The notes beneath the pieces are model-generated. The model did no database searches and was not told where the DNA came from. It saw only the letters and a list, made by a program, of their open reading frames with translations. Shown here one piece after another: positions 41,084 to 53,109 of a stretch of DNA of 64,000 nt. Position 1 is the stretch's first letter; each line of letters begins with the position of its first letter. A program made the position numbers and the translations under genes. The stretch lies in NCBI GenBank assembly GCA_946800325.1, contig CAMPEJ010000014.1, positions 214,264-278,263 on the forward strand, in the 5' to 3' direction. The stretch is from Luzula sylvatica. Taxonomy: Eukaryota; Streptophyta; Magnoliopsida; Poales; Juncaceae.

Positions 41084-41827
41084 TATGTGGTAAAAGATAC
41101 GATTCAAATGATCTCAAAATACGTTATTTGAACTCCCGAAAGCATAAACAGATTGTTTTAAATCGAAAAACAAACTTTCTTAGTGTTTGTAAATTTTGGT
41201 GAAATGTTATGTAGTAAAGGATACGATTCGAATGATCTCAAAATACGTTATTTGAACTCCCCAAAGAATAAACAGATTGTTTTGAATCGAAAAACAAACT
41301 GTCTTAGTGTTTGTAAATTTTGGTGAAATGTTATCTGGAAAAAGATACGATTCAAATGATCTCAAAATACGTTATTTGAACTCCCCAAAGCATAAACAAA
41401 TTGTTTTGAATCGAAAAACAAACTTTCTTAGTGTTTGTAAATTGTGGTGAAATGTTATGTGGTAAAAGATACGATTCAAATGATCTCAAAATACGTTATT
41501 TGAACTCCCCAAAGCATAAACAGATTGTTTTGAATCGAAAAACAAACTTCCTTAGTGTTTGTAAATTTTGGTGAAATGTTATGTAGTAAAAGATACGATT
41601 CAAATGATCTCAAAATACGTTATTTGAACTCCCCAAAGCATAAACAGATTGTTTTGAATCGAAAAACAAACTTTCTTAGTGTTTGTAAATTTTGGTGAAA
41701 TGTTATGTGGTAAAAGATACGATTCAAATGATCTCAAAATACGTTATTTGAACTCCCCAAAGCATAAACAAATTGTTTTGAATCGAAAAACAAACTTTCT
41801 TAGTGTTTGTAAATTTTGGTGAAAAGT
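41084..41827. repeat. 6-monomer duplication, copy 1 (744 bp)
   Basis: Offset 744 bp, exactly six full-length monomers. Landmarks: GTAGTAAAGG at 41211/41955, ATTGTGG at 41441/42185, and the CCCGAAAGC unit before each. A related GTAGTAAAGG unit follows at 42823, seven monomers (868 bp) further on. Confidence 0.8.
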
Positions 41828-42571
41828 TATGTGGTAAAAGATACGATTCAAATGATCTCAAAATACGTTATTTGAACTCCCGAAAGCATAAACAGATTGT
41901 TTTAAATCGAAAAACAAACTTTCTTAGTGTTTGTAAATTTTGGTGAAATGTTATGTAGTAAAGGATACGATTCGAATGATCTCAAAATACGTTATTTGAA
42001 CTCCCCAAAGCATAAACAGATTGTTTTGAATCGAAAAACAAACTGTCTTAGTGTTTGTAAATTTTGGTGAAATGTTATCTGGAAAAAGATACGATTCAAA
42101 TGATCTCAAAATACGTTATTTGAACTCCCCAAAGCATAAACAAATTGTTTTGAATCGAAAAACAAACTTTCTTAGTGTTTGTAAATTGTGGTGAAATGTT
42201 ATGTGGTAAAAGATACGATTCAAATGATCTCAAAATACGTTATTTGAACTCCCCAAAGCATAAACAGATTGTTTTGAATCGAAAAACAAACTTTCTTAGT
42301 GTTTGTAAATTTTGGTGAAATGTTATGTAGTAAAAGATACGATTCAAATGATCTCAAAATACGTTATTTGAACTCCCCAAAGCATAAACAGATTGTTTTG
42401 AATCGAAAAACAAACTTTCTTAGTGTTTGTAAATTTTGGTGAAATGTGATGTGGTAAAAGATACGATTCAAATGATCTCAAAATACGTTATTTGAACTCC
42501 CCAAAGTATAAACAAATTGTTTTGAATCGAAAAACAAACTTTCTTAGTGTTTGTAAATTTTGGTAAAATGT
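41828..42571. repeat. 6-monomer duplication, copy 2
   Basis: Second copy of the 744-bp block; ends where GTATAAAC (near 42504) replaces GCATAAAC. Carries GTGATGTGG near 42447 as a private change. Confidence 0.78.
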
Positions 42572-44689
42572 TATGTGGTAAAATATACGATTCAAATGAT
42601 CTCAAAATACGTTATTTGAACTCCCCAAAGCATAAACAGATTGTTTTGAATCGAAAAACAAACTTTCTTAGTGTTTGTAAATTTTGGTGAAATGTTATGT
42701 GGTAAAAGATACGATTCAAATGATCTCAAAATACGTTATTTGAACTCCCGAAAGCATAAACAGATTGTTTTAAATCGAAAAACAAACTTTCTTAGTGTTT
42801 GTAAATTTTGGTGAAATGTTATGTAGTAAAGGATACGATTCGAATGATCTCAAAATACGTTATTTGAACTCCCCAAAGCATAAACAGATTGTTTTGAATC
42901 GAAAAACAAACTGTCTTAGTGTTTGTAAATTTTGGTGAAATGTTATCTGGAAAAAGATACGATTCAAATGATCTCAAAATACGTTATTTGAACTCCCCAA
43001 AGCATAAACAAATTGTTTTGAATCGAAAAACAAACTTTCTTAGTGTTTGTAAATTTTGGTGAAATGTTATGTGGTAAAAGATACGATTCAAATGATCTCA
43101 AAATACGTTATTTGAACTCCCCAAAGCATAAACAGATTGTTTTGAATCGAAAAACAAACTTTCTTAGTGTTTGTAAATTTTGGTGAAATGTTATGTGGTA
43201 AAAGATACGATTCAAATGATCTCAAAATACGTTATTTGAACTCCCCAAAGCATAAACAAATTGTTTTCAATCGAAAAACAAACTTTCTTAGTGTTTGTAA
43301 ATTTTGGTAAAATGTTATGTGGTAAAAGATACGATTCAAATGATCTCAAAATACGTTATTTGAACTCCCCAAAGCATAAACAGATTGTTTTGAATCGAAA
43401 AACAAACTTTCTTAGTGTTTGTAAATTTTGGTGAAATGTTATGTAGTAAAAGATACGATTCAAATGATCTCAAAATACGTTATTTGAACTCCCCAAAGCA
43501 ATTGTTTTGAATCGAAAGACAAACTTTCTTAGTGTTTGTAAATTTTGGTAAAATGTTATGTTGTAAAAGATACGATTCAAATGATCTCAAAATACGTTAT
43601 TTGAACTCCCCAAAGCATAAACAGATTGTTTTGAATCGAAAAACAAACTTTCTGTTTGTAAATTTGGGTGAAATGTTATGTGGTACAAGATACGATTCAA
43701 ATGATCTCAAAATACGTTATTTGAACTCCCCAAAGTATAAACAAATTGTTTTGAATCGAAAAACAAACTTTCTTTGTGTTTGTAAATTTTGGTAAAATGT
43801 TATGTGGTAAAATATACGATTCAAATGATCTCAAAATACGTTATTTGAACCCCCCAAAGCATAAACAGATTGTTTTGGATCGAAAAACAAACTTTCTTAG
43901 TGTTTGTAAATTTTGGTGAAATGTTATGTGGTAAACGATACGATTCAAATGATCTCAAAATACGTTATTTGAACTCCCCAAATCATAAACAGATTGTTTT
44001 GAATCGAAAAACAAACTTTCTTAGTGTTTGTAAATTTTGGTGAAATGTTATGTGGTAAAAGATACGATTCAAATGAACTCAAAATACGTTATTTGAACTC
44101 CCCAAAGCATAAACAAATTGTTTTGAATCGAAAAACAAACTTTCTTAGTGTTTGTAAATTTTGGAAAAATGTTATGTGGTAAAAGATACGATTCAAATGA
44201 TCTCAAAATACGTTATTTGAACTCCCCAAAGCATAAACAGATTGTTTTGAATCGAAAAACAAACTTTCTTAGTGTTTGTAAATTTTGGTGAAATGTTATG
44301 TAGTAAAAGATACGATTCAAATGATCCCAAAATACGTTATTTGAACTCCCCAAAGCAATTGTTTTGAATCGAAAAACAAACTTTCTTAGTGTTTGTAAAT
44401 TTTGGTAAAATGTTATGTGGTAAAAGATACGATTCAAATGATCTCAAAATACGTTATTTGAACTCCCCAAAGCATAAACAGATTGTTTTGAATCGAAAAA
44501 CAAACTTTCTGTTTGTAAATTTGGGTGAAATGTTATGTGGTAAAAGATACGATTCAAATGATCTCAAAATACGTTATTTGAACTCCCCAAAGTATAAACA
44601 AATTGTTTTGAATCGAAAAACAAACTTTCTTAGTGTTTGTAAATTTTGGTAAAATGTTATGTGGTAAAATATGCGATTCCAATGATCTC
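42572..44689. repeat. Satellite segment with a partial 7-monomer repeat
   Basis: Contains the 117-bp and 120-bp monomers twice, 857 bp apart (117-bp at 43501/44358, 120-bp at 43650/44507). Only about 500 bp match at that offset (roughly 43310-43820 with 44167-44677). Private changes include TCGAAAGACAAAC near 43514 and TTGTAAAAG near 43561. No gene seen. Confidence 0.7.
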
Positions 44690-47413
44690 AAAATACGTTA
44701 TTTGAACTCCCCAAAGCATAAACAGATTGTTTTGAATCGAAAAACAAACTTTCTTAGTGTTTGCAAATTTTGGTGAAATGTTATGTGGTAAAAGATACGA
44801 TTCAAATGATCTCAAAATACGTTATTTGAACTCCCGAAAGCATAAACAGATTGTTTTAAATCGAAAAACAAACTTTCTTAGTGTTTGTAAATTTTGGTGA
44901 AATGTGATGTAGTAAAGGATACGATTCGAATGATCTCAAAATACGTTATTTGAACTCCCCAAAGCATAAAAAGATTGTTTTGAATCGAAAAACAAACTGT
45001 CTTAGTGTTTGTAAATTTGGGTGAAATGTTATGTATTAAAAGATACGATTCAAATGATCTCAAAATACGTTATTTGAACTCCCCAAAGTATAAACAAATT
45101 GTTTTGAATCGAAAAACAAACTTTCTTAGTGTTTGTAAATTTTGGTAAAATGTTATGTGGTAAAATATACGATTCAAATGATCTCAAAATACGTTATTTG
45201 AACTCCCCAAAGCATAAACAGATTGTTTTGAATCGAAAAACAAACTTTCTTAGTGTTTGCAAATTTTGGTGAAATGTTATGTGGTAAAAGATACGATTCA
45301 AATGATCTCAAAATACGTTATTTGAACTCCCGAAAGCATAAACAGATTGTTTTAAATCGAAAAACAAACTTTCTTAGTGTTTGTAAATTTTGGTGAAATG
45401 TTATGTAGTAAAGGATACGATTCGAATGATCTCAAAATACGTTATTTGAACTCCCCAAAGCATAAACAGATTGGTTTGAATCGAAAAACAAACTTTCTTA
45501 GTGTTTGTAAATTTTGGTGAAATGTTATGTGGTAAAAGATACGATTCAAATGATCTCAAAATACGTTTTTTGAACTCCCCAAAGCATAAACAAATTGTTT
45601 TGAATCGAAAAACAAACTTTCTAAGTGTTTGTAAATTGTGGTGAAATGTTATGTGGTAAAAGATAAGATTCAAATGATCTCAAAATACGTTATTTGAACT
45701 CCCCAAAGCATAAACAGATTGTTTTGAATCGAAAAACAAACTTTCTTAGTGTTTGTAAATTTTGGTGAAATGTTATGTAGTAAAAGATACGATTCAAATG
45801 ATCTCAAAATACGTTATTTGAACTCCCGAAAGCATAAACAGATTGTTTTAAATCGAAAAACAAACTTTCTTAGTGTTTGTAAATTTTGGTGAAATGTGAT
45901 GTAGTAAAGGATACGATTCGAATGATCTCAAAATACGTTATTTGAACTCCCCAAAGCATAAACAGATTGTTTTGAATCGAAAAACAAACTGTCTTAGTGT
46001 TTGTAAATTTGGGTGAAATGTTATGTGGTAAAAGATACGATTCAAATGATCTCAAAATACGTTATTTGAACTCCCCAAAGTATAAACAAATTGTTTTGAA
46101 TCGAAAAACAAACTTTCTTAGTGTTTGTAAATTTTGGTAAAATGTTATGTGGTAAAATATACGATTCAAATGTTCTCAAAATACGTTATTTGAACTCCCC
46201 AAAGCATAAACAGATTGTTTTGAATCGAAAAACAAACTTTCTTAGTGTTTGCAAATTTTGGTGAAATGTTATGTGGTAAAAGATACGATTCAAATGATCT
46301 CAAAATACGTTATTTGAACTCCCGAAAGCATAAACAGATTGTTTTAAATCGAAAAACAAACTTTCTTAGTGTTTGTAAATTTTGGTGAAATGTTATGTAG
46401 TAAAGGATACGATTCGAATGATCTCAAAATACGTTATTTGAACTCCCCAAAGCATAAACAGATTGGTTTGAATCGAAAAACAAACTTTCTTAGTGTTTGT
46501 AAATTTTGGTGAAATGTTATGTGGTAAAAGATACGATTCAAATGATCTCAAAATACGTTATTTGAACTCCCCAAAGCATAAACAAATTGTTTTGAATCGA
46601 AAAACAAACTTTCTAAGTGTTTGTAAATTGTGGTGAAATGTTATGTGGTAAAAGATACGATTCAAATGATCTCAAAATACGTTATTTGAACTCCCCAAAG
46701 CATAAACAGATTGGTTTGAATCGAAAAACAAACTTTCTTAGTGTTTGTAAATTTTGGTGAAATGTTATGTAGTAAAAGATACGATTCAAATGATCTCAAA
46801 ATACGTTATTTGAACTCCCCAAAGCATAAACAGATTGTTTTGAATCGAATAACAAACTTTCTTAGTGTTTGTAAATTTTGGTAAAATGTTATGTGGTAAA
46901 AGATACGATTCAAATGATCTCAAAATACGTTATTTGAACTCCCCAAAGCATAAACAGATTGTTTTGAATCGAAAAACAAACTTTCTGTTTGTAAATTTGG
47001 GTGAAATGTCATGTGGTAAAAGATACGATTCAAATGATCTCAAAATACGTTATTTGAACTCCCCAAAGTATAAACAAATTGTTTTGAATCGAAAAACAAA
47101 CTTTCTTAGTGTTTGTAAATTTTGGTAAAATGTTATGTGGTAAAATATACGATTCAAATGATCTCAAAATACGTTATTTGAACTCCCCAAAGCATAAACA
47201 GATTGTTTTGAATCGAAAAACAAACTTTCTTAGTGGTTGTAAATTTTGGTGAAATGTTATGTGGTAAAAGATACGATTCAAATGATATCAAAATACGTTA
47301 TTTGAACTCCCCAAAGCATAAACAGATTGTTTTGAATCGAAAAACAAACTTTCTTAGTGTTTGTAAATTTTGGTGAAATGTTATGTGGTAAAAGATACGA
47401 TTCAAATGATCTC
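44690..47413. repeat. Second-type 22-monomer HOR, copy 1 (2724 bp)
   Basis: Offset 2724 bp (22 x 124 - 4). Landmarks: GCAAATTTTGG at 44763/47487, GTGATGTAGTAAAGG near 44903/47627, ATTGGTTTGAATCG near 45472/48196, TTCTAAGTG near 45620/48344, GTCATGTGG near 47007/49731, and GATATCAAAA near 47284/50008. Inside it the CCCGAAAGC / GTGATGTAGTAAAGG segment recurs 992 bp apart (exactly eight monomers). It has the same monomer number as the left-end HOR but a different composition. Confidence 0.85.
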
Positions 47414-50137
47414 AAAATACGTTATTTGAACTCCCCAAAGCATAAACAGATTGTTTTGAATCGAAAAACAAACTTTCTTAGTGTTTGCAAATTTTGGTGA
47501 AATGTTATGTGGTAAAAGATACGATTCAAATGATCTCAAAATACGTTATTTGAACTCCCGAAAGCATAAACAGATTGTTTTAAATCGAAAAACAAACTTT
47601 CTTAGTGTTTGTAAATTTTGGTGAAATGTGATGTAGTAAAGGATACGATTCGAATGATCTCAAAATACGTTATTTGAACTCCCCAAAGCATAAACAGATT
47701 GTTTTGAATCGAAAAACAAACTGTCTTAGTGTTTGTAAATTTGGGTGAAATGTTATGTGGTAAAAGATACGATTCAAATGATCTCAAAATACGTTATTTG
47801 AACTCCCCAAAGTATAAACAAATTGTTTTGAATCGAAAAACAAACTTTCTTAGTGTTTGTAAATTTTGGTAAAATGTTATGTGGTAAAATATACGATTCA
47901 AATGATCTCAAAATACGTTATTTGAACTCCCCAAAGCATAAACAGATTGTTTTGAATCGAAAAACAAACTTTCTTAGTGTTTGCAAATTTTGGTGAAATG
48001 TTATGTGGTAAAAGATACGATTCAAATGATCTCAAAATACGTTATTTGAACTCCCGAAAGCATAAACAGATTGTTTTAAATCGAAAAACAAACTTTCTTA
48101 GTGTTTGTAAATTTTGGTGAAATGTTATGTAGTAAAGGATACGATTCGAATGATCTCAAAATACGTTATTTGAACTCCCCAAAGCATAAACAGATTGGTT
48201 TGAATCGAAAAACAAACTTTCTTAGTGTTTGTAAATTTTGGTGAAATGTTATGTGGTAAAAGATACGATTCAAATGATCTCAAAATACGTTATTTGAACT
48301 CCCCAAAGCATAAACAAATTGTTTTGAATCGAAAAACAAACTTTCTAAGTGTTTGTAAATTGTGGTGAAATGTTATGTGGTAAAAGATACGATTCAAATG
48401 ATCTCAAAATACGTTATTTGAACTCCCCAAAGCATAAACAGATTGTTTTGAATCGAAAAACAAACTTTCTTAGTGTTTGTAAATTTTGGTGAAATGTTAT
48501 GTAGTAAAAGATACGATTCAAATGATCTCAAAATACGTTATTTGAACTCCCGAAAGCATAAACAGATTGTTTTAAATCGAAAAACAAACTTTCTTAGTGT
48601 TTGTAAATTTTGGTGAAATGTGATGTAGTAAAGGATACGATTCGAATGATCTCAAAATACGTTATTTGAACTCCCCAAAGCATAAACAGATTGTTTTGAA
48701 TCGAAAAACAAACTGTCTTAGTGTTTGTAAATTTGGGTGAAATGTTATGTGGTAAAAGATACGATTCAAATGATCTCAAAATACGTTATTTGAACTCCCC
48801 AAAGTATAAACAAATTGTTTTGAATCGAAAAACAAACTTTCTTAGTGTTTGTAAATTTTGGTAAAATGTTATGTGGTTAAATATACGATTCAAATGATCT
48901 CAAAATACGTTATTTGAACTCCCCAAAGCATAAACAGATTGTTTTGAATCGAAAAACAAACTTTCTTAGTGTTTGCAAATTTTGGTGAAATGTTATGTGG
49001 TAAAAGATACGATTCAAATGATCTCAAAATACGTTATTTGAACTCCCGAAAGCATAAACAGATTGTTTTAAATCGAAAAACAAACTTTCTTAGTGTTTGT
49101 AAATTTTGGTGAAATGTTATGTAGTAAAGGATACGATTCGAATGATCTCAAAATACGTTATTTGAACTTCCCAAAGCATAAACAGATTGGTTTGAATCGA
49201 AAAACAAACTTTCTTAGTGTTTGTAAATTTTGGTGAAATGTTATGTGGTAAAAGATACGATTCAAATGATCTCAAAATACGTTATTTGAACTCCCCAAAG
49301 CATAAACAAATTGTTTCGAATCGAAAAACAAACTTTCTAAGTGTTTGTAAATTGTGGTGAAATGTTATGTGGTAAAAGATACGATTCAAATGATCTCAAA
49401 ATACGTTATTTGAACTCCCCAAAGCATAAACAGATTGGTTTGAATCGAAAAACAAACTTTCTTAGTGTTTGTAAATTTTGGTGAAATGTTATGTAGTAAA
49501 AGATACGATTCAAATGATCTCAAAATACGTTATTTGAACTCCCCAAAGCATAAACAGATTGTTTTGAATCGAAAAACAAACTTTCTTAGTGTTTGTAAAT
49601 TTTGGTAAAATGTTATGTGGTAAAAGATACGATTCAAATGATCTCAAAATACGTTATTTGAACTCCCCAAAGCATAAACAGATTGTTTTGAATCGAAAAA
49701 CAAACTTTCTGTTTGTAAATTTGGGTGAAATGTCATGTGGTAAAAGATACGATTCAAATGATCTCAAAATACGTTATTTGAACTCCCCAAAGTATAAACA
49801 AATTGTTTTGAATCGAAAAACAAACTTTCTTAGTGTTTGTAAATTTTGGTAAAATGTTATGTGGTAAAATATACGATTCAAATGATCTCAAAATACGTTA
49901 TTTGAACTCCCCAAAGCATAAACAGATTGTTTTGAATCGAAAAACAAACTTTCTTAGTGGTTGTAAATTTTGGTGAAATGTTATGTGGTAAAAGATACGA
50001 TTCAAATGATATCAAAATACGTTATTTGAACTCCCCAAAGCATAAACAGATTGTTTTGAATCGAAAAACAAACTTTCTTAGTGTTTGTAAATTTTGGTGA
50101 AATGTTATGTGGTAAAAGATACGATTCAAATGATCTC
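47414..50137. repeat. Second-type 22-monomer HOR, copy 2
   Basis: Second copy of the 2724-bp unit, with the same internal 992-bp spacing (47602 and 48594). Private changes include GTGGTTAAATATACG near 48877, TTGAACTTCCC near 49163 and TTTCGAATCG near 49316. Copy 1 has its own (AAAAAGATTG near 44969, GTATTAAAAG near 45033, AGATAAGATTC near 45661). Confidence 0.85.
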
Positions 50138-50915
50138 AAGATACGTTATTTGAACTCCCCAAAGCATAAACAAATTGTTTTGAATCGAAAAACAAACTTT
50201 CTTAGTGTTTGTAAATTTTGGTAAAATGTTATGTGGTAAAAGATACGATTCAAATGATCTCAAAATACGTTATTTGAACTCCCCAAAGCATAAACAGATT
50301 GTTTTGAATCGAAAAACAAACTTTCTTAGTGTTTGTAAATTTTGGTGAAATGTTATGTAGTAAAAGATACGATTCAAATGATCTCAAAATACGTTATTTG
50401 AACTCCCCAAAGCAATTGTTTTGAATCGAAAAATAAACTTTCTTAGTGTTTGTAAATTTTGGTAAAATGTTATGTGGTAAAAGATACGATTCAAATGATC
50501 TCAAAATACGTTAACAAACTTTCTGTTTGTAAATTTGGGTGAAATGTTATGTGGTAAAAGATACGATTCAAATGATCTCAAAATACGTTATTTGAACTCC
50601 CCAAAGTATAAACAAATTGTTTTGAATCGAAAAACAAACTTTCTTAGTGTTTGTAAATTTTGGTAAAATGTTATGTGGTAAAATATACGATTCAAATGAT
50701 CTCAAAATACGTTATTTGAACTCCCCAAAGCATAAACAGATTGTTTTGGATCGAAAAACAAACTTTCTTAGTGTTTGTAAATTTTGGTGAAATGTTATGT
50801 GGTAAAAGATACGATTCAAATGATCTCAAAATACGTTATTTGAACTCCCCAAAGCATAAACAGATTGTTTTGAATCGAAAAACAAACTTTCTTAGTGTTT
50901 GCAAATTTTGGTGAA
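50102..50915. repeat. 7-monomer duplication, copy 1 (814 bp)
   Basis: Offset 814 bp, matching 7 x 124 - 7 - 43 - 4. It contains a 117-bp monomer (50413) followed 98 bp later by the first 43-bp-deletion hybrid (50511). The marker GAAAAATAAACTTTC is shared at 50429/51243. Confidence 0.83.
50511..50530 (+). repeat. Hybrid monomer with a 43-bp deletion
   Basis: ATACGTTA joins ACAAACTTTCTGTTTG directly, removing 43 bp that normally hold TTTGAACTCCCCAAAGC and the following GAATCGAAAA. The junction shares a single A. The same junction occurs near 51325, 59661, 61588 and 62278 and nowhere left of 50 kb; each time a 117-bp monomer precedes it and the 4-bp deletion follows. Confidence 0.92.
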
Positions 50916-51729
50916 ATGTTATGTGGTAAAAGATACGATTCAAATGATCTCAAAATACGTTATTTGAACTCCCCAAAGCATAAACAAATTGTTTTGAATG
51001 GAAAAACAAACTTTCTTAGTGTTTGTAAATTTTGGTAAAATGTTATGTGGTAAAAGATACGATTCAAATGATCTCAAAATACGTTATTTGAACTCCCCAA
51101 AGCATAAACAGATTGTTTTGAATCGAAAAACAAACTTTCTTAGTGTTTGTAAATTTTGGTGAAATGTTATGTAGTAAAAGATACGATTCAAATGATCTCA
51201 AAATACGTTATTTGAACTCCCCAAAGCAATTGTTTTGAATCGAAAAATAAACTTTCTTAGTGTTTGTAAATTTTGGTAAAATGTTATGTGGTAAAAGATA
51301 CGATTCAAATGATCTCAAAATACGTTAACAAACTTTCTGTTTGCAAATTTGGGTGAAATGTTATGTGGTAAAAGATACGATTCAAATGATCTCAAAATAC
51401 GTTATTTGAACTCCCCAATGTATAAACAAATTGTTTTGAATCGAAAAACAAACTTTCTTAGTGTTTGTAAATTTTGGTAAAATGTTATGTGGTAAAATAT
51501 ACGATTCAAATGATCTCAAAATACGTTATTTGAACTCCCCAAAGCATAAACAGATTGTTTTGGATCGAAAAACAAACTTTCTTAGTGTTTGTAAATTTTG
51601 GTGAAATGTTATGTGGTAAAAGATACGATTCAAATGATCTCAAAATACGTTATTTGAACTCCCCAAAGCATAAACAGATTGTTTTGAATCGAAAAACAAA
51701 CTTTCTTAGTGTTTGCAAATTTTGGTGAA
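50916..51729. repeat. 7-monomer duplication, copy 2
   Basis: Second copy of the 814-bp block with a 43-bp-deletion hybrid at 51325. Private changes are TTTGCAAATTTGGG near 51340 and CCCCAATGTATAAAC near 51414. Matching continues about 80 bp further. Confidence 0.82.
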
Positions 51730-53109
51730 ATGTTATGTGGTAAAAGATACGATTCAAATGATCTCAAAATACGTTATTTGAACTCCCCAAAGCATAAACA
51801 AATTGTTTTTAATCGAAAAACAAACTTTCTTAGTGTTTGTAAATTTTCGAAAAATGTTATGTGGTAAAAGATACGATTCAAATGATCTCAAAATACGTTA
51901 TTTGAACTCCCCAAAGCATAAACAGATTGTTTTGAATCGAAAAACAAACTTTCTTAGTGTTTGTAAATTTTGGTGAAATGTTATGTAGTAAAAGATACGA
52001 TTCAAATGATCTCAAAATACGTTATTTGAACTCCCCAAAGCAATTGTTTTGAATCGAAAAACAAACTTTCTTAGTGTTTGTAAATTTTGGTAAAATGTTA
52101 TGTGGTAAAAGATACGATTCAAATGATCTCAAAATACGTTATTTGAACTCCCCAAAGCATAAACAGATTGTTTTGAATCGAAAAACAAACTTTCTGTTTG
52201 TAAATTTGGGTGAAATGTTATGTGGTAAAAGATACGATTCAAATGATCTCAAAATACGTTATTTGAACTCCCCAAAGTATAAGAAAATTGTTTTGAATCG
52301 AAAAATAAACTTTCTTAGTATTTGTAAATTTTGGTAAAATGTTATGTGGTAAAATATACGATTCAAATGATCTCAAAATACGTTTTGAACTCCCCAAAGC
52401 ATAAACAGATTGTTTTGAATCGAAAAACAAACTTTCTTAGTGTTTGTAAATTTTGGTGAAATGTTATGTGGTAAAAGATACGATTCAAATGATCTCAAAA
52501 TACGTTATTTGAACTCCCGAAAGCATAAACAGATTGTTTTAAATCGAAAAACAAACTTTCTTAGTGTTTGTAAATTTTGGTGAAATGTTATGTAGTAAAG
52601 GATACGATTCGAATGATCTCAAAATACGTTATTTGAACTCCCCAAAGCATAAACAGATTGTTTTGAATCGAAAAACAAACTGTCTTAGTGTTTGTAAATT
52701 TTGGTGAAATGTTATCTGGAAAAAGATACGATTCAAATGATCTCAAAATACGTTATTTGAACTCCCCAAAGCATAAACAAATTGTTTTGAATCGAAAAAC
52801 AAACTTTCCTAGTGTTTGTAAATTGTGGTGAAATGTTATGTGGTAAAAGATACGATTCAAATGATCTCAAAATACGTTATTTGAACTCCCCAAAGCATAA
52901 ACAGATTGTTTTGAATCGAAAAACAAACTTTCTTAGTGTTTGTAAATTTTGGTGAAATGTTATGTAGTAAAAGATACGATTCAAATGATCTCAAAATACG
53001 TTATTTGAACTCCCCAAAGCATAAACAGATTGTTTTGAATCGAAAAACAAACTTTCTTTGTGTTTGTAAATTTTGGTAAAATGTTATGTGGTAAAAGATA
53101 CGATTCAAA
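51730..53109. repeat. Satellite segment between HOR blocks
   Basis: Ordinary monomers plus a 117-bp unit (52041), a 120-bp unit (52192) without the 43-bp deletion, a unit with a 2-bp loss (ACGTTTTGAAC near 52381), and a CCCGAAAGC / GTAGTAAAGG / ATCTGGAAAAAG / ATTGTGG cassette at about 52510-52830. TTTTCGAAAAATG near 51845 is a unique change. No gene seen. Confidence 0.72.

Larger units (their letters stand above)
35962..41338. repeat. 41-monomer HOR, copy 3 (remodelled)
   Basis: Starts as a normal third copy (offset 4998-4999 to about 37.9 kb) but has been edited. One 356-bp trio is missing after 37.9 kb. One 120-bp monomer is missing near 39.17 kb, where CTCCCTAAAGTATAAAC joins two monomers. 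A 7-monomer block of 856 bp is duplicated at 39178-40889. The expected length 4999 - 356 - 120 + 856, less two single-base losses, is 5377, which is the distance between GTAGTAAAGG at 35834 and 41211. Confidence 0.8.
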
